Assembly: GCF_029255125.1 (NCBI RefSeq)
Contig: NZ_JAPUVR010000140.1
Location: 1-64,000, forward strand
Direction of reading: 5' to 3'
DNA: 64,000 bases
DNA from: Accumulibacter sp.
Lineage (GTDB): Bacteria; Pseudomonadota; Gammaproteobacteria; Burkholderiales; Rhodocyclaceae
Below the pieces are notes generated by a model that worked only from the letters and a program-made list of their open reading frames with translations, did no database searches and was not told the origin of the DNA. Positions 43,281 through 52,971 of the stretch are shown piece after piece. The position numbers and the translations under genes were made by a program. Within the stretch, counting starts at the first letter, position 1, and each line of letters starts with the position of its first letter.

Positions 43281-45437
43281 TCATGCCAGGACCATCCGGC
43301 CGGCCTGCAGCACGCGCTCGATCTCGCCCTCGGGAAGCGGGCGACTGAACAGATAGCCTTGCATCTTGTGGCAACCCGCATGGCGCAGAAACTCGACCTG
43401 GGCCTGGGTCTCCACCCCCTCGGCAATCACTTCCAGGCCAAGGCTGCGGGCCATCGCGACGATCGCCGTCGTGATGCCTGCATCGTTCGCATTATGCGGT
43501 AAACCACGGATAAAACTCTGATCGATCTTCAGCATGCCAATGGGAAACCGCTTGACGTAGGACAGCGACGAGTAGCCGGTGCCGAAGTCGTCGATTGCGA
43601 AATGAACACCAAGCGCCTTCAGCCGGAGCAATCCTTCGACCCGGCGCACCTCGGCATGCATCAGGATGCTTTCGGTCAGTTCGAGCTCAAGGCATTCCGG
43701 GCTGATCCCGGTTTGGGCGACGATCGCTGCGACGCGGCCAATGAAATCGCTTCCGCGCAGTTGACGGGCGGAGACGTTGACCGCGATGCGTGGTGCCGGT
43801 ACGCCGCGCTGCTGCCATTGCATCGCCTGCAGGCAGGCTTTCCGAATCACCCACTCACCCATGGGAACGATCAGGCCACTCTCTTCGGCGACGGGGATGA
43901 AGTCGATTGGCGAGACCAGACCGTGCTCTGGATGGCGCCAACGAATGAGCGCCTCTACCCCGACGACCGAACCATCGGTGGCGCCAATTTGCGGCTGGTA
44001 GAACAGGCAGAACTCGTCGCGTTCGAGGCCCTTTCGCATATCGTTTTCCAGCGCCAGGCGGGTCATTGCCTGGTTGGTCAGCGCCTTGCTGTACTTTTGC
44101 CAATTGTTGCGGCCCTGTGCCTTGGCGTGATTCATTGCCGTGTCGGCGTGCTTGAGCAGCGAGGCGGCGTCGTCGCCGTCTTCGGGAAAGGTTGCGATGC
44201 CAATGCTGGAAGTCACCGTGATTTCCTGGTCGCTGATCACGAATGGGCGACTGAGCAGGGCCAGCATGCGCTCGGCAATCGGTGTAATGACCTGCGTGTC
44301 GTCGACCCCGGGCAGGACGACGGTGAACTCGTCGCCCCCGAGGCGTGCGAACTGCGCGCCAACCTGATCGAGCGCCGGGCGCGAAACGAAGTCACCCGGG
44401 CGAAGCTTCTGCTTCAGCCGATCGGCTACTGCCTGCAGCAGGTAGTCGCCGGCGTTGTGGCCCAGCGTGTCGTTGATCCGTTTGAAGTCGTCGAGGTCGA
44501 GAAAGAGAAGCGCGAGTGGTCGGCTGCTGCGGCGCGCGCGGAGTAATTCGCCCTCCAGACGTTCGAGGAAGCCCAGCCGGTTGGGCATGCCGGTCAGCGC
44601 GTCAAAGTAGGCCAGGCGACGCACCTTTTCTTCGTTCAGTTTTTGCAGGGTGATGTCCCGTACGACGATCACCACCTGATTCTCGCCGCTCGGTGCGATG
44701 CGCGCTTCGTAGTGGTGCAGCCCGTCAGGCATCGGCAGCTTGTAGTTCACCGCTTGCAGTCCCTGCCGGCCCAGCGCGCGCTCGATGCCATGCTGAATGA
44801 CTTCGGCGGCATCGGTTGGGAGAACGCTCGTCAGGTGCTTGCCGAGAAAGTCTTCCGGAGGAACGAAAGGCTGTTGCCCGAAGGCGGGCTTGAAGTCGAG
44901 GTAGCGCCCTTGTGCGTCGTGGACGAAGATCATGTCCGGGATGGCTCGTGTGATCGCTGCCTGCTTTTCCTCGAGTGCGCGCAAGCGGCGAGCCGCCTGC
45001 GCTGAGCGCACCACATAGCGCGCTCGGTGGCCGAGCATTGGCCAGTTGATTGGTTTGGCGATGAAATCGTTGGCGCCCGCCATGTACGCCTGGTTGATCG
45101 ACCTCAGGTCATCCATGCCGGTGACCATCACGATCGGCAGATCGGTTGCGTCCCAGTTTTCGCGGATGCGCCGGCAGACCTGGAATCCGTCGAGGCCCGC
45201 CATTTCAACGTCGAGCAGGACGAGGCTGGGTATGGCGCTCGCCAGCATGTCAAGCGCGGACTGACCGTCGATCGCTTCGCTGACCTCGAAGTCAAAACGA
45301 GTCAAGGTCTCGCGTTCGAGCAGGCGCATGACCTGGTCGTCATCGACAATCAGCACGGAAGGCCGTGCGTGTTCTGCCGGCTGCTCCCGTGATACCTCTT
45401 CCGGCGCATCTGAAATTGCTTTCCGCTGGTTGCCCAT
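43281..45437 (-). CDS. REC-PAS-GGDEF-EAL c-di-GMP enzyme
   Basis: A 718-residue response-regulator-type c-di-GMP protein. A REC domain (residues about 27-145; VDDD, phosphoacceptor D76 in LLDVEMAGLDG) leads through a helix into PAS (about 160-275), GGDEF (about 285-455, intact GGDEF) and EAL (about 475-718; EALIRW, DDFGTGYSSLSYVK, KIDQSFIRG). The EAL metal motifs are intact, so it probably hydrolyses c-di-GMP, with either activity possible. ATG 45437 is used; GTG 45494 would add 19 residues. No dedicated kinase is adjacent. Confidence 0.92.
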   Translation of the reverse strand: MGNQRKAISDAPEEVSREQPAEHARPSVLIVDDDQVMRLLERETLTRFDFEVSEAIDGQSALDMLASAIPSLVLLDVEMAGLDGFQVCRRIRENWDATDLPIVMVTGMDDLRSINQAYMAGANDFIAKPINWPMLGHRARYVVRSAQAARRLRALEEKQAAITRAIPDMIFVHDAQGRYLDFKPAFGQQPFVPPEDFLGKHLTSVLPTDAAEVIQHGIERALGRQGLQAVNYKLPMPDGLHHYEARIAPSGENQVVIVVRDITLQKLNEEKVRRLAYFDALTGMPNRLGFLERLEGELLRARRSSRPLALLFLDLDDFKRINDTLGHNAGDYLLQAVADRLKQKLRPGDFVSRPALDQVGAQFARLGGDEFTVVLPGVDDTQVITPIAERMLALLSRPFVISDQEITVTSSIGIATFPEDGDDAASLLKHADTAMNHAKAQGRNNWQKYSKALTNQAMTRLALENDMRKGLERDEFCLFYQPQIGATDGSVVGVEALIRWRHPEHGLVSPIDFIPVAEESGLIVPMGEWVIRKACLQAMQWQQRGVPAPRIAVNVSARQLRGSDFIGRVAAIVAQTGISPECLELELTESILMHAEVRRVEGLLRLKALGVHFAIDDFGTGYSSLSYVKRFPIGMLKIDQSFIRGLPHNANDAGITTAIVAMARSLGLEVIAEGVETQAQVEFLRHAGCHKMQGYLFSRPLPEGEIERVLQAGRMVLA

Positions 45438-45580
45438 CTGACTTTCGCATGGAACGGTGCGCGCGAACTCGCCCCCAACCGTTGGGTTGCGCACGCGCTT
45501 TACGGTTAACGGTCCTTAACTCGGGAACTTGAGAGATGGGGGCGGGGCAAGCCGGGTGCTGCCCTCAACCGTTCAGGGCT

Positions 45581-48500
45581 TCAGCCGGGCAACGGTGCAA
45601 AGAGCGCCGCGATGTCCTCATTGCCAAACTTCGCATCGATCTCACGATCGGCGGAGAGAATTCGTGCGGCAAGCTCGGCCTTGCGTTCCTGGAGCGCGAG
45701 GATCTTTTCCTCGATGCTGCCGGCGACGATCAGCTTGTAAACAAAAACCGGCTTGTCTTGGCCTATCCGATGCGCCCGGTCGGTTGCCTGATTTTCTGCC
45801 GCTGGATTCCACCAAGGATCGTAATGAATGACCGTATCGGCAGCGGTCAGGTTGAGCCCGACTCCGCCGGTCTTCAGGCTGATCAGGAATATCGGCACCT
45901 CACCCGACTGGAAGCGCTCCACCTGCTCTTCCCGGTTCCTGGTTTCACCGGTGAGCATCAGATAGTCGAGGCCGGCGTGGCGCAGTTCCTTCTCGATCAG
46001 GGCGAGCATGCTGGTGAATTGGGAGAAAAGCAGAATCCTGCGTCCCTCTTCGACCTGTTCGGGCAGCATCGTCATCAAGAGTTCGAGTTTGGCACGCTCC
46101 TTGACCTTCTGGGCCGACTTCGCACTGACCAGGCGAGGATCGCAGCAGACTTGGCGCAGCTTGAGGAGTGCGTCGAGAATGACGATCTGGCTACGGTTGA
46201 AACCTTTGCTGGCAATTTCCTCGCGCACGCGCTCGTCCATTGCAATGCGTACCGTTTCGTACAGGTCGCGCTGGCCACCGACCAGTTCGACGCTACGTAC
46301 GATGATCGTTTTTGCCGGCAACTCGCGCGCGACATCCTCCTTCTTCCGGCGCAGGATGAACGGTCGCACGCGGCGCGCCAGCAGGTCGCGCCGCTGGCTG
46401 TCCTGCTGCTTTTCGATCGGCGTCCGCCAGAACTTGTTGAAGTTCGGATAAGTACCGAGGAAGCCAGGCAACAGGAAGTCGAACTGACTCCACAGCTCGC
46501 CGAGATGGTTTTCCAGTGGCGTTCCCGTCAGACAAAGGCGATGCCGCGCGGTGAGTCGGCGCACGACTTCGGCCCCCTGGCTGCGCGCGTTCTTGACCGT
46601 TTGCGCCTCGTCGAGAATCAGCAGGTGATAGCTGTAGCGGGTCAGTTCGGTAGCGTCACGCCAGAGCAGGGGGTAGGTGGTGAGCACGACATCGTGGTCG
46701 CCGATTTCGGTAAAGCGCGCCTTGCGTCCTGGGCCGTGCAGCGACAGAATCGACAGACCGGGCGCGAAGCGCGCAGCTTCGTTCTTCCAGTTGAAGATCA
46801 GCGATGTGGGCAGGATGATCAGGGCCGGCCGATCAAGTCGCCCGGCTTCCTTTTCCAGCAGCAGGTGAGCCAGCGTCTGGGCTGTCTTGCCGAGCCCCAT
46901 GTCGTCGGCGAGTATTCCGGCAAGCTTTTGTTCGCGCAGGAATTGCAGCCAGGCGAGTCCTTCCATCTGGTAGTGGCGCAAATCGAGGCCAAGTCCGGCT
47001 GGCGGCGTGATGTGGCGAATCCCCTGCGCTGCCGTCAGTTGTTCGGCCAGCTTCAGGAGGTCGCCCTGGCCGTGGAACTGCCAGCGGCTGCTGTCGTTCA
47101 GTTCGCTCAGGCGGGGGGCGTCGAAACGCGAAAGCTGCAGTCTGGTGCCACCGGAAAAACCCTCGAAGAGGTCAATCAGCGTCGCCGCCAGCGGCTTTAG
47201 CCGCCATGCTGGCGCGCGCAGGCGCTGACTGGCCGGGGTGGTCAGTTCGATCAGTTCGTTGTCGGGGATCTGGGCCAACAAGCTGCTGTCGAGCCAGCGC
47301 CCGTCGCGCCGGAAGAGCGCGGCCAGCAACGGCGCCAGCGGCAGGCGCTGGCCTTCGACGATGACGCCCATGTCGAGCTCGAACCAGCCATCGTCACCGG
47401 CGACGAGTTCAGCCGTCCACGCTTCGATGACGAGCAGACGATGCCGGAAGCTGTCGGCGAAGTCGACCTGCCAGCCGGCAGCCTGCAAGTGGTGCTTGTC
47501 CTCGTGCATGAAGAGCGGCCAGGCGCCCTCGCTGGCCAGACCATAGGCATTGTCGGGTGGTTTGCCAAAGGTATTCAGGACATAACCCGGAATCTTTTCC
47601 AGCCCCGCGTCGGCCAGCGCCTGCATCAGACGCTGCTCGACCTCGACACGGCGCTCGATGCGTACCGTTTCGCCGCTCTCCAGAGTGATGAAATCGCGCG
47701 CGTCGTAAGGCTTGACTTCGGCGTCGCCATAACGAAGGACCGGCAGTGCAACGTCGAACGGACCGCCGGCGAAACTGGCGCAGTAATCCCGCCAGTTGCG
47801 GTTGCCGTGCGTGCTCACCGTTTCCAGGCGCAGCAGCGCGAGCGGTTGGTCGACAATGACGCGCATCCGCGTGCTGCCCACCGGCCGCGCCCCGGGGAGC
47901 GGCGAGGCCGGCTCGGTCAGCACTTCACCGACCAGCGCCGCGGCGCTTGGCGAGAGCGGCGGCAAGCAAAAGATCCGGGCGACCAGATCCGGGTTGCCGT
48001 CCACCGCGAGTGGCCCGAGCTGCCTTGTCTGCAGGTCAAGGTACCAGGGCGCCGTCCACGGAATGATCAGGCTGGCTGGCGGTCGCGGTTCGAGTACCGG
48101 AACCTGTTGCCCGTGTTCGTTGCTCCGCCAGCGCAGGCGGGCGGGCCGCGCGTCGGCGAGCGTCAGGCAGGAGAAATCGTCCCAACGGCAGAGACGTTCG
48201 CTCTTTGCCATCCGCTGCAGCGCTTCCGGGCCGTGCTGTGGGCCAAGGCTGAAGGCGCGCAATCCGGTATCGACCGAGCGCTCGGCCCAGAGCAAGGCGA
48301 GAATCAGCCGGTCGTCTTCGCTGACGAAGCGCGGTGGTTTGCTCAGCGCGCGGTCGATGTTCCACAGTTCGTCGGCGCTTTCCGGTTCGCGCCCCTTGTG
48401 CACAGTAACCCCGAAGCCACTGCCATCGCTCGTCCAGTGCAGCAGGTAGAACAACTGCTGCCGTGCGGCCGGCGCGCCGCGGTCCTTCTTGCTGACCGCC

Positions 48501-48592
48501 ATCGCCACGCGGCGCAACTCCTCGGTCCACGAGAGCGCGCCGGGGCTGGACTGTTCAATCTTGGCGACCCCTTTGTCCGGTTTATCGAACAT
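45581..48592 (-). CDS. SNF2-family DNA-dependent ATPase
   Basis: A 1003-residue SWI2/SNF2 protein. After a ~500-residue N-terminal region without a clear domain come the helicase motifs: ADDMGLGKTAQ (about 560), LILDEAQTVKN (about 657), LTGTPLENHLGELWSQF, LLFSQFTSM, and TGGVGLNLTAADTVIHYDPWWNP with HRIGQDKPVFVYKL. Such proteins translocate on double-stranded DNA, displacing proteins or aiding transcription and repair. No SWIM zinc finger was recognised. The start at 48592 is 38 bases after yajQ on the same strand; a second SNF2 gene is at the right edge. Confidence 0.88.
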   Translation of the reverse strand: MFDKPDKGVAKIEQSSPGALSWTEELRRVAMAVSKKDRGAPAARQQLFYLLHWTSDGSGFGVTVHKGREPESADELWNIDRALSKPPRFVSEDDRLILALLWAERSVDTGLRAFSLGPQHGPEALQRMAKSERLCRWDDFSCLTLADARPARLRWRSNEHGQQVPVLEPRPPASLIIPWTAPWYLDLQTRQLGPLAVDGNPDLVARIFCLPPLSPSAAALVGEVLTEPASPLPGARPVGSTRMRVIVDQPLALLRLETVSTHGNRNWRDYCASFAGGPFDVALPVLRYGDAEVKPYDARDFITLESGETVRIERRVEVEQRLMQALADAGLEKIPGYVLNTFGKPPDNAYGLASEGAWPLFMHEDKHHLQAAGWQVDFADSFRHRLLVIEAWTAELVAGDDGWFELDMGVIVEGQRLPLAPLLAALFRRDGRWLDSSLLAQIPDNELIELTTPASQRLRAPAWRLKPLAATLIDLFEGFSGGTRLQLSRFDAPRLSELNDSSRWQFHGQGDLLKLAEQLTAAQGIRHITPPAGLGLDLRHYQMEGLAWLQFLREQKLAGILADDMGLGKTAQTLAHLLLEKEAGRLDRPALIILPTSLIFNWKNEAARFAPGLSILSLHGPGRKARFTEIGDHDVVLTTYPLLWRDATELTRYSYHLLILDEAQTVKNARSQGAEVVRRLTARHRLCLTGTPLENHLGELWSQFDFLLPGFLGTYPNFNKFWRTPIEKQQDSQRRDLLARRVRPFILRRKKEDVARELPAKTIIVRSVELVGGQRDLYETVRIAMDERVREEIASKGFNRSQIVILDALLKLRQVCCDPRLVSAKSAQKVKERAKLELLMTMLPEQVEEGRRILLFSQFTSMLALIEKELRHAGLDYLMLTGETRNREEQVERFQSGEVPIFLISLKTGGVGLNLTAADTVIHYDPWWNPAAENQATDRAHRIGQDKPVFVYKLIVAGSIEEKILALQERKAELAARILSADREIDAKFGNEDIAALFAPLPG

Positions 48593-48630
48593 GCCCGTCC
48601 CCTGCTGTGGTCGCGCGATGAGCTCGGCCG

Positions 48631-49125
48631 TCAGTCGCGAAAGTTGCCGTATTTGATCGGGAAGTCGGCAATCGCCTTGGTCACCAGGGCGATGCACGCC
48701 TGCAGTTCATCACGCTTGGCGCCGCTCACACGCACGGCCTCGCCCTGAATCGAAGCCTGTACCTTCAGTTTGGAGTCCTTGACCAGGCGGACGATCTTTT
48801 TCGCCAGTTCGGAGTCGATGCCGACCTTGATTTTCAGTTCCTGCTTGACCTTGTTGCCGGAGATTCGCTGCACCGGCAGATCATCCAGCCGCTTGGTGCT
48901 CTCCTTCTCCTTCTTTTCCATCGCCGGGAAGAGAAGGTCTTTGATCTGGCCAAGCTGGAACTCGGAATCGCCGAACAGCGTGATCAGCCGGTCTTTCTCG
49001 TTCAGCTCGACCTTGGCGCTCGTGCCCTTGAAGTCGTAGCGGTTGTCGATCGCGCGTCGGGCAACGTCGATTGCATTGTGCAGCGCCGCCATGTCGGCTT
49101 CCGACGAAAAATCGAATGAAGGCAT
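48631..49125 (-). CDS. yajQ: YajQ-family nucleotide-binding protein
   Basis: A 164-residue protein with two ferredoxin-like folds, typical of YajQ, opening MPSFDFSSEADMAALHNAID. Some family members (in Xanthomonas and Pseudomonas) bind c-di-GMP and influence virulence and transcription. Here it lies close to two c-di-GMP enzymes, so an effector role is plausible but not shown. Followed by the SNF2 gene. Confidence 0.93.
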   Translation of the reverse strand: MPSFDFSSEADMAALHNAIDVARRAIDNRYDFKGTSAKVELNEKDRLITLFGDSEFQLGQIKDLLFPAMEKKEKESTKRLDDLPVQRISGNKVKQELKIKVGIDSELAKKIVRLVKDSKLKVQASIQGEAVRVSGAKRDELQACIALVTKAIADFPIKYGNFRD

Positions 49126-49143
49126 GTCAAGTTTCCTCGTCGT

Positions 49144-49353
49144 TCACATTTTCCACATCTTTTCCAGGATCGTCTTGGTAATGAAGCCGATCATGCCGAA
49201 GGCGAGAACGAAGAAGAGGATGATCGTTCCCAGCTTGCCCGCCTTTGCCTTCCAGGCGATTTCGCCGATGATGAAGAGCATGAAGAGCATGAAGGCACCG
49301 ACCCCGAAGGTCATGCCAAAATCGGCAATTTGCTCTTCCGTCAGTCCGAACAT
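49144..49353 (-). CDS. DUF2788-like small membrane protein
   Basis: A 69-residue protein starting MFGLTEEQIADFGMTFGVGAF with two transmembrane helices separated by KAKAGKLG. It matches the DUF2788 type of proteobacterial inner-membrane proteins, which have no known function. It follows argG by 19 bases and precedes yajQ by 18, so it may be cotranscribed with both. Confidence 0.82.
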   Translation of the reverse strand: MFGLTEEQIADFGMTFGVGAFMLFMLFIIGEIAWKAKAGKLGTIILFFVLAFGMIGFITKTILEKMWKM

Positions 49354-49372
49354 CGACTGAGCCTGCCTCCGT

Positions 49373-50602
49373 TCAGCGCTTGCGCTGCGCCAGTTTGGCC
49401 GCAATCCGCATGCGCAGGGCGTTCAGCTTGATGAAACCGGCAGCGTCCTTCTGATCGTAGGCGCCGGCGTCGTCCTCGAAGGTGGCAATCGTCGAATCGA
49501 ACAAAGAATCGGTCTTCGAATCGCGGCTGACGACGATGACGTTTCCCTTGTAGAGCTTGACGCGTACCCAGCCGTTCACTGTCTGCTGCGTGTGGTCGAT
49601 CAGCGCCTGCAGCGCACGCCGCTCAGGGCTCCACCAATAGCCATTGTAAATCAGGCTGGCGTAGCGCGGCATCAGATCGTCCTTCAGATGAGCGACTTCG
49701 CGGTCGAGCGTGATCGACTCGATCGCCCGGTGCGCCGGCAGCAGGATCGTTCCGCCGGGGGTCTCGTAGCAGCCGCGCGACTTCATGCCGACGTAGCGGT
49801 TCTCGACCAGATCGATCCGTCCGACCCCGTGTTTGCCGCCCAGTCGATTGAGCCTGGCGAGCAACTCGTGTGCCGGTAGCCGCTCGCCGTTGATCGCGGT
49901 CAGATCGCCTTGTTCGAATTCGAGGTCAACGTACTCGGCGGCGTCGGGTGCTGCTTCCGGCGATACCGTCCAGCGCCACATCGATTCCTCGGCCTCCGCT
50001 GCCGGGTCCTCGAGGTGCCGGCCCTCGTAGCTGATATGGAGCAGGTTCGCGTCCATCGAATACGGCGAACCACCCGATCGGTGCTTCATTTCGACCGGGA
50101 TGCCGTGCTTTTCGGCGTAGGCGAGCAGCTTCTCGCGCGAGAGGAGATCCCATTCGCGCCAGGGCGCGATGATCCGGATGTCGGGCCGCAGGGCGTAGGC
50201 GCCGAGTTCGAAGCGGACCTGGTCGTTGCCCTTGCCCGTGGCGCCGTGTGCAATCGCCTCGGCCGCGGTCAGATTGGCGATCTCGATCATCCGCTTGGCA
50301 ATCAGCGGACGGGCGATCGAGGTGCCCAGCAGGTATTCCCCTTCGTAGAGCGTGTTGGCGCGAAACATCGGAAAGACGAAGTCGCGCACGAACTCTTCGC
50401 GCAGGTCATCGATATAGATGTTCTCCGGTGCGATGCCGAATTGCAGCGCTTTTGGTCGCGCTGCTTCGAGTTCGTCGCCCTGTCCGAGGTCGGCCGTGAA
50501 GGTGACGACCTCACATTGGTAGGTGTCCTGCAGCCATTTGAGGATGACCGAGGTGTCGAGGCCGCCCGAGTAGGCGAGTACCGCTTTATTGATCTGGCTC
50601 AT
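49373..50602 (-). CDS. argG: Argininosuccinate synthase
   Basis: ATP-dependent ligation of citrulline and aspartate. The 409-residue protein has the ATP motif [14 protein letters not shown] and KGNDQVRFE as in the family. It is the third of three Arg genes in the order argD-argF-argG, with a 51-base gap after argF. The start at [14 protein letters not shown] is supported by homologues. Confidence 0.97.
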   Translation of the reverse strand: MSQINKAVLAYSGGLDTSVILKWLQDTYQCEVVTFTADLGQGDELEAARPKALQFGIAPENIYIDDLREEFVRDFVFPMFRANTLYEGEYLLGTSIARPLIAKRMIEIANLTAAEAIAHGATGKGNDQVRFELGAYALRPDIRIIAPWREWDLLSREKLLAYAEKHGIPVEMKHRSGGSPYSMDANLLHISYEGRHLEDPAAEAEESMWRWTVSPEAAPDAAEYVDLEFEQGDLTAINGERLPAHELLARLNRLGGKHGVGRIDLVENRYVGMKSRGCYETPGGTILLPAHRAIESITLDREVAHLKDDLMPRYASLIYNGYWWSPERRALQALIDHTQQTVNGWVRVKLYKGNVIVVSRDSKTDSLFDSTIATFEDDAGAYDQKDAAGFIKLNALRMRIAAKLAQRKR

Positions 50603-50653
50603 GGTCGTTCCGACGATTCGATTCAATAAGTTGTCAAACGATGGGCAAAAGGG

Positions 50654-51577
50654 TCAAAGCGCGACGCGGCCGAGCAGAAGATACTCGAGCAGCGCCTTCT
50701 GCGCATGCAGACGATTCTCCGCTTCATCCCAGACGACGCTTTGCGGTCCGTCGATGACTTCCGCGGTGACCTCTTCGCCACGGTGCACCGGCAGGCAATG
50801 CATGAACAGCGCGTCGCGCTGTGCGGCGCGCATCATCTCGCCGTTGACCTGCCAATCGGCGAAGTCGCGTCGACGCTGTTCGTTTTCCGCCTCGAAACCC
50901 ATCGAGGTCCACACGTCGGTGGTCACCAGGTCGGCTTGGCGTGCGGCTTCCAGCGGATCGGCGAACTGTTCGAAATGCTTGGTGTCCGCGACGCCGGCGG
51001 TGGTCGCTTCGACTTCGTAGCCGGGCGGGGTCGACACGCGCACGTGAAAATCGAGCACCTCGGCAGCCTGCAGCCAGGTATTGCACATGTTGTTCGAATC
51101 GCCGATCCAGGCAACGGTCTTGCCCTGGATGGGCCCGCGGTGTTCGATGTAGGTGAAGATGTCGGCCAGGATCTGGCAGGGGTGATACTCGTTGGTCAGT
51201 CCGTTGATCACCGGTACGCGCGAGTGGGCGGCAAAACGCTCGATGATCGCCTGCTGAAACGTCCGGATCATTACCACATCGCTCATGCGCGAGATCACCT
51301 GCGCCGCGTCCTCGACCGACTCGCCGCGTTGCAGTTGCGAATCCCGGCTGTTGAGGTAGATCGCCGAGCCGCCGAGCTGCTGCATGCCGGCCTCGAACGA
51401 CAGGCGCGTGCGTGTGCTCGCTTTTTCGAAAATCATCACCAGCGTTCTGTCGCAAAGCGGCCAGTACTTGCGGTAGGCCTTGAATTGCGCCTTGATCCAG
51501 GCGGCACGCTCGAACAAGTAGGAAAACTCGTCGCGTGCGAAATCGTTGAACCGAAGAAAGTGTTTGACGCTGGTCAT
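50654..51577 (-). CDS. argF: Ornithine carbamoyltransferase
   Basis: Makes citrulline from ornithine and carbamoyl phosphate. The 307-residue protein has the carbamoyl-phosphate motif STRTRLSFEAG, HPCQILAD and the ornithine loop HCLPVHRGEE. It lies nine bases after argD, so they form one operon. Confidence 0.97.
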   Translation of the reverse strand: MTSVKHFLRFNDFARDEFSYLFERAAWIKAQFKAYRKYWPLCDRTLVMIFEKASTRTRLSFEAGMQQLGGSAIYLNSRDSQLQRGESVEDAAQVISRMSDVVMIRTFQQAIIERFAAHSRVPVINGLTNEYHPCQILADIFTYIEHRGPIQGKTVAWIGDSNNMCNTWLQAAEVLDFHVRVSTPPGYEVEATTAGVADTKHFEQFADPLEAARQADLVTTDVWTSMGFEAENEQRRRDFADWQVNGEMMRAAQRDALFMHCLPVHRGEEVTAEVIDGPQSVVWDEAENRLHAQKALLEYLLLGRVAL

Positions 51578-51586
51578 GACGGGTCT

Positions 51587-52762
51587 CTAGGGAACGCTAA
51601 GGAATTCGCCGATCAAAGCGGCCAGGCGGGTAACGAGTTCCTGCGCCTCCTCGTTGCTGAAGGTGAGCGGCGGCAGCAGGCGAACGACTTTGTCGGCGGT
51701 GACGTTGATCAGCAGGCCAGCCGCCAGCGCGCGCGTGACCAGTTCGCCGCACGGGCGGTCGAGTTCGATGCCAATCATCAGTCCCTGGCCGCGGATATCG
51801 ACGACGCTGCGCTGGCCGGCCAGCGCGCGCGCCAGACCCTGGCGAATCTGTTCGCCGACGCTCACCGCGTGCGCGATCAGGCCCTCCTGCTCGATGACCT
51901 CGATCGTCGTCAAGGCGGCAGTTGCCGCCAACGGGTTGCCGCCGAAGGTCGAGCCGTGGTTACCCGGCTGGAAGAGCCCGGCGGCCTTGCCCGTGGCCAG
52001 ACAGGCGCCGATCGGGACGCCGCCACCGAGGCCCTTGGCGAGGGTCACGATGTCCGGCACGATGCCCGCGTGTTGAAAGGCAAACCAGGTTCCGGTGCGG
52101 CCCATGCCGCATTGCACTTCATCGCAGATCAGCAGCCAGCCGCGATCATCGCAGAGCGCGCGCAAGCCACGCTGAAAAGCGTGGTCGGCAAGGTTGATGC
52201 CGCCTTCGCCCTGGATGATTTCGAGCATCACGGCGACGACCTTCTTGTTGTGCCGGGCAATGGCGCGAATCGCTTCGAGGTCGTTGTACGGCACGCGCAC
52301 GAAACCCGAGACGAGCGGCTCGAATCCGGCTTGTGCCTTGCGGTTGCCGGTGGCCGACAGCGTGGCCATCGTCCGGCCGTGGAAGGCACGCTCCATGACG
52401 ACGATCGCCGGACTGTCGATCCCCTGCTCGTGGCCAAGAAAACGTGCCAGCTTGATCGCTGCCTCGTTCGCCTCGCAGCCCGAGTTGCAGAAGAACGCCT
52501 CCTTCATTCCGGACAGCTCGCACAGGCGGTCGGCCAACCGTTCCTGCTCGGGAATGCGGAACAGGTTCGAGGCGTGAAGTAAGCGCCCAGCCTGCTCGGC
52601 AACTGCAGCGACGAGTCGCGGATGATTGTGGCCCAGCGTGTTGACGGCGATTCCCGATAGCGCATCAAGGTAGCGTTTGCCTTCGCTGTCGGTCACCCAG
52701 CTACCATTGCCATGACTGAAGGCAATCGGCAAACGTGCATAAGTGTTCATCAGGTGAGACAT
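51587..52762 (-). CDS. argD: Acetylornithine aminotransferase
   Basis: A PLP-dependent transaminase in arginine (and possibly lysine) synthesis. The 391-residue protein has SGCEANEAAIKLAR, the PLP Asp in CDEVQCGMGRTG and the PLP Lys in VTLAKGLGGGVPIGA. The ATG at 52762 or at 52750 could start it. First gene of the argDFG run; divergent from the patatin-like gene. Confidence 0.96.
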   Translation of the reverse strand: MSHLMNTYARLPIAFSHGNGSWVTDSEGKRYLDALSGIAVNTLGHNHPRLVAAVAEQAGRLLHASNLFRIPEQERLADRLCELSGMKEAFFCNSGCEANEAAIKLARFLGHEQGIDSPAIVVMERAFHGRTMATLSATGNRKAQAGFEPLVSGFVRVPYNDLEAIRAIARHNKKVVAVMLEIIQGEGGINLADHAFQRGLRALCDDRGWLLICDEVQCGMGRTGTWFAFQHAGIVPDIVTLAKGLGGGVPIGACLATGKAAGLFQPGNHGSTFGGNPLAATAALTTIEVIEQEGLIAHAVSVGEQIRQGLARALAGQRSVVDIRGQGLMIGIELDRPCGELVTRALAAGLLINVTADKVVRLLPPLTFSNEEAQELVTRLAALIGEFLSVP

Positions 52763-52971
52763 GGCTTACCCATTGCACAGGCTTGGAAACGGAACCGGCG
52801 GCTTGCGCCGCCGGATAACAAGAAGATGGATTCTACGGGAAAACTCCTGGCATGTCATGCGCTGGCGCGCCCCTGGGAGGCCAGCACGAAGGCGTCCGCC
52901 TGTGGCAAACTGGGCGTGTCTCGGCGCCGCCCGACGGCCGCCGCAACCACAACGACAGGGAGAAAAGGATC

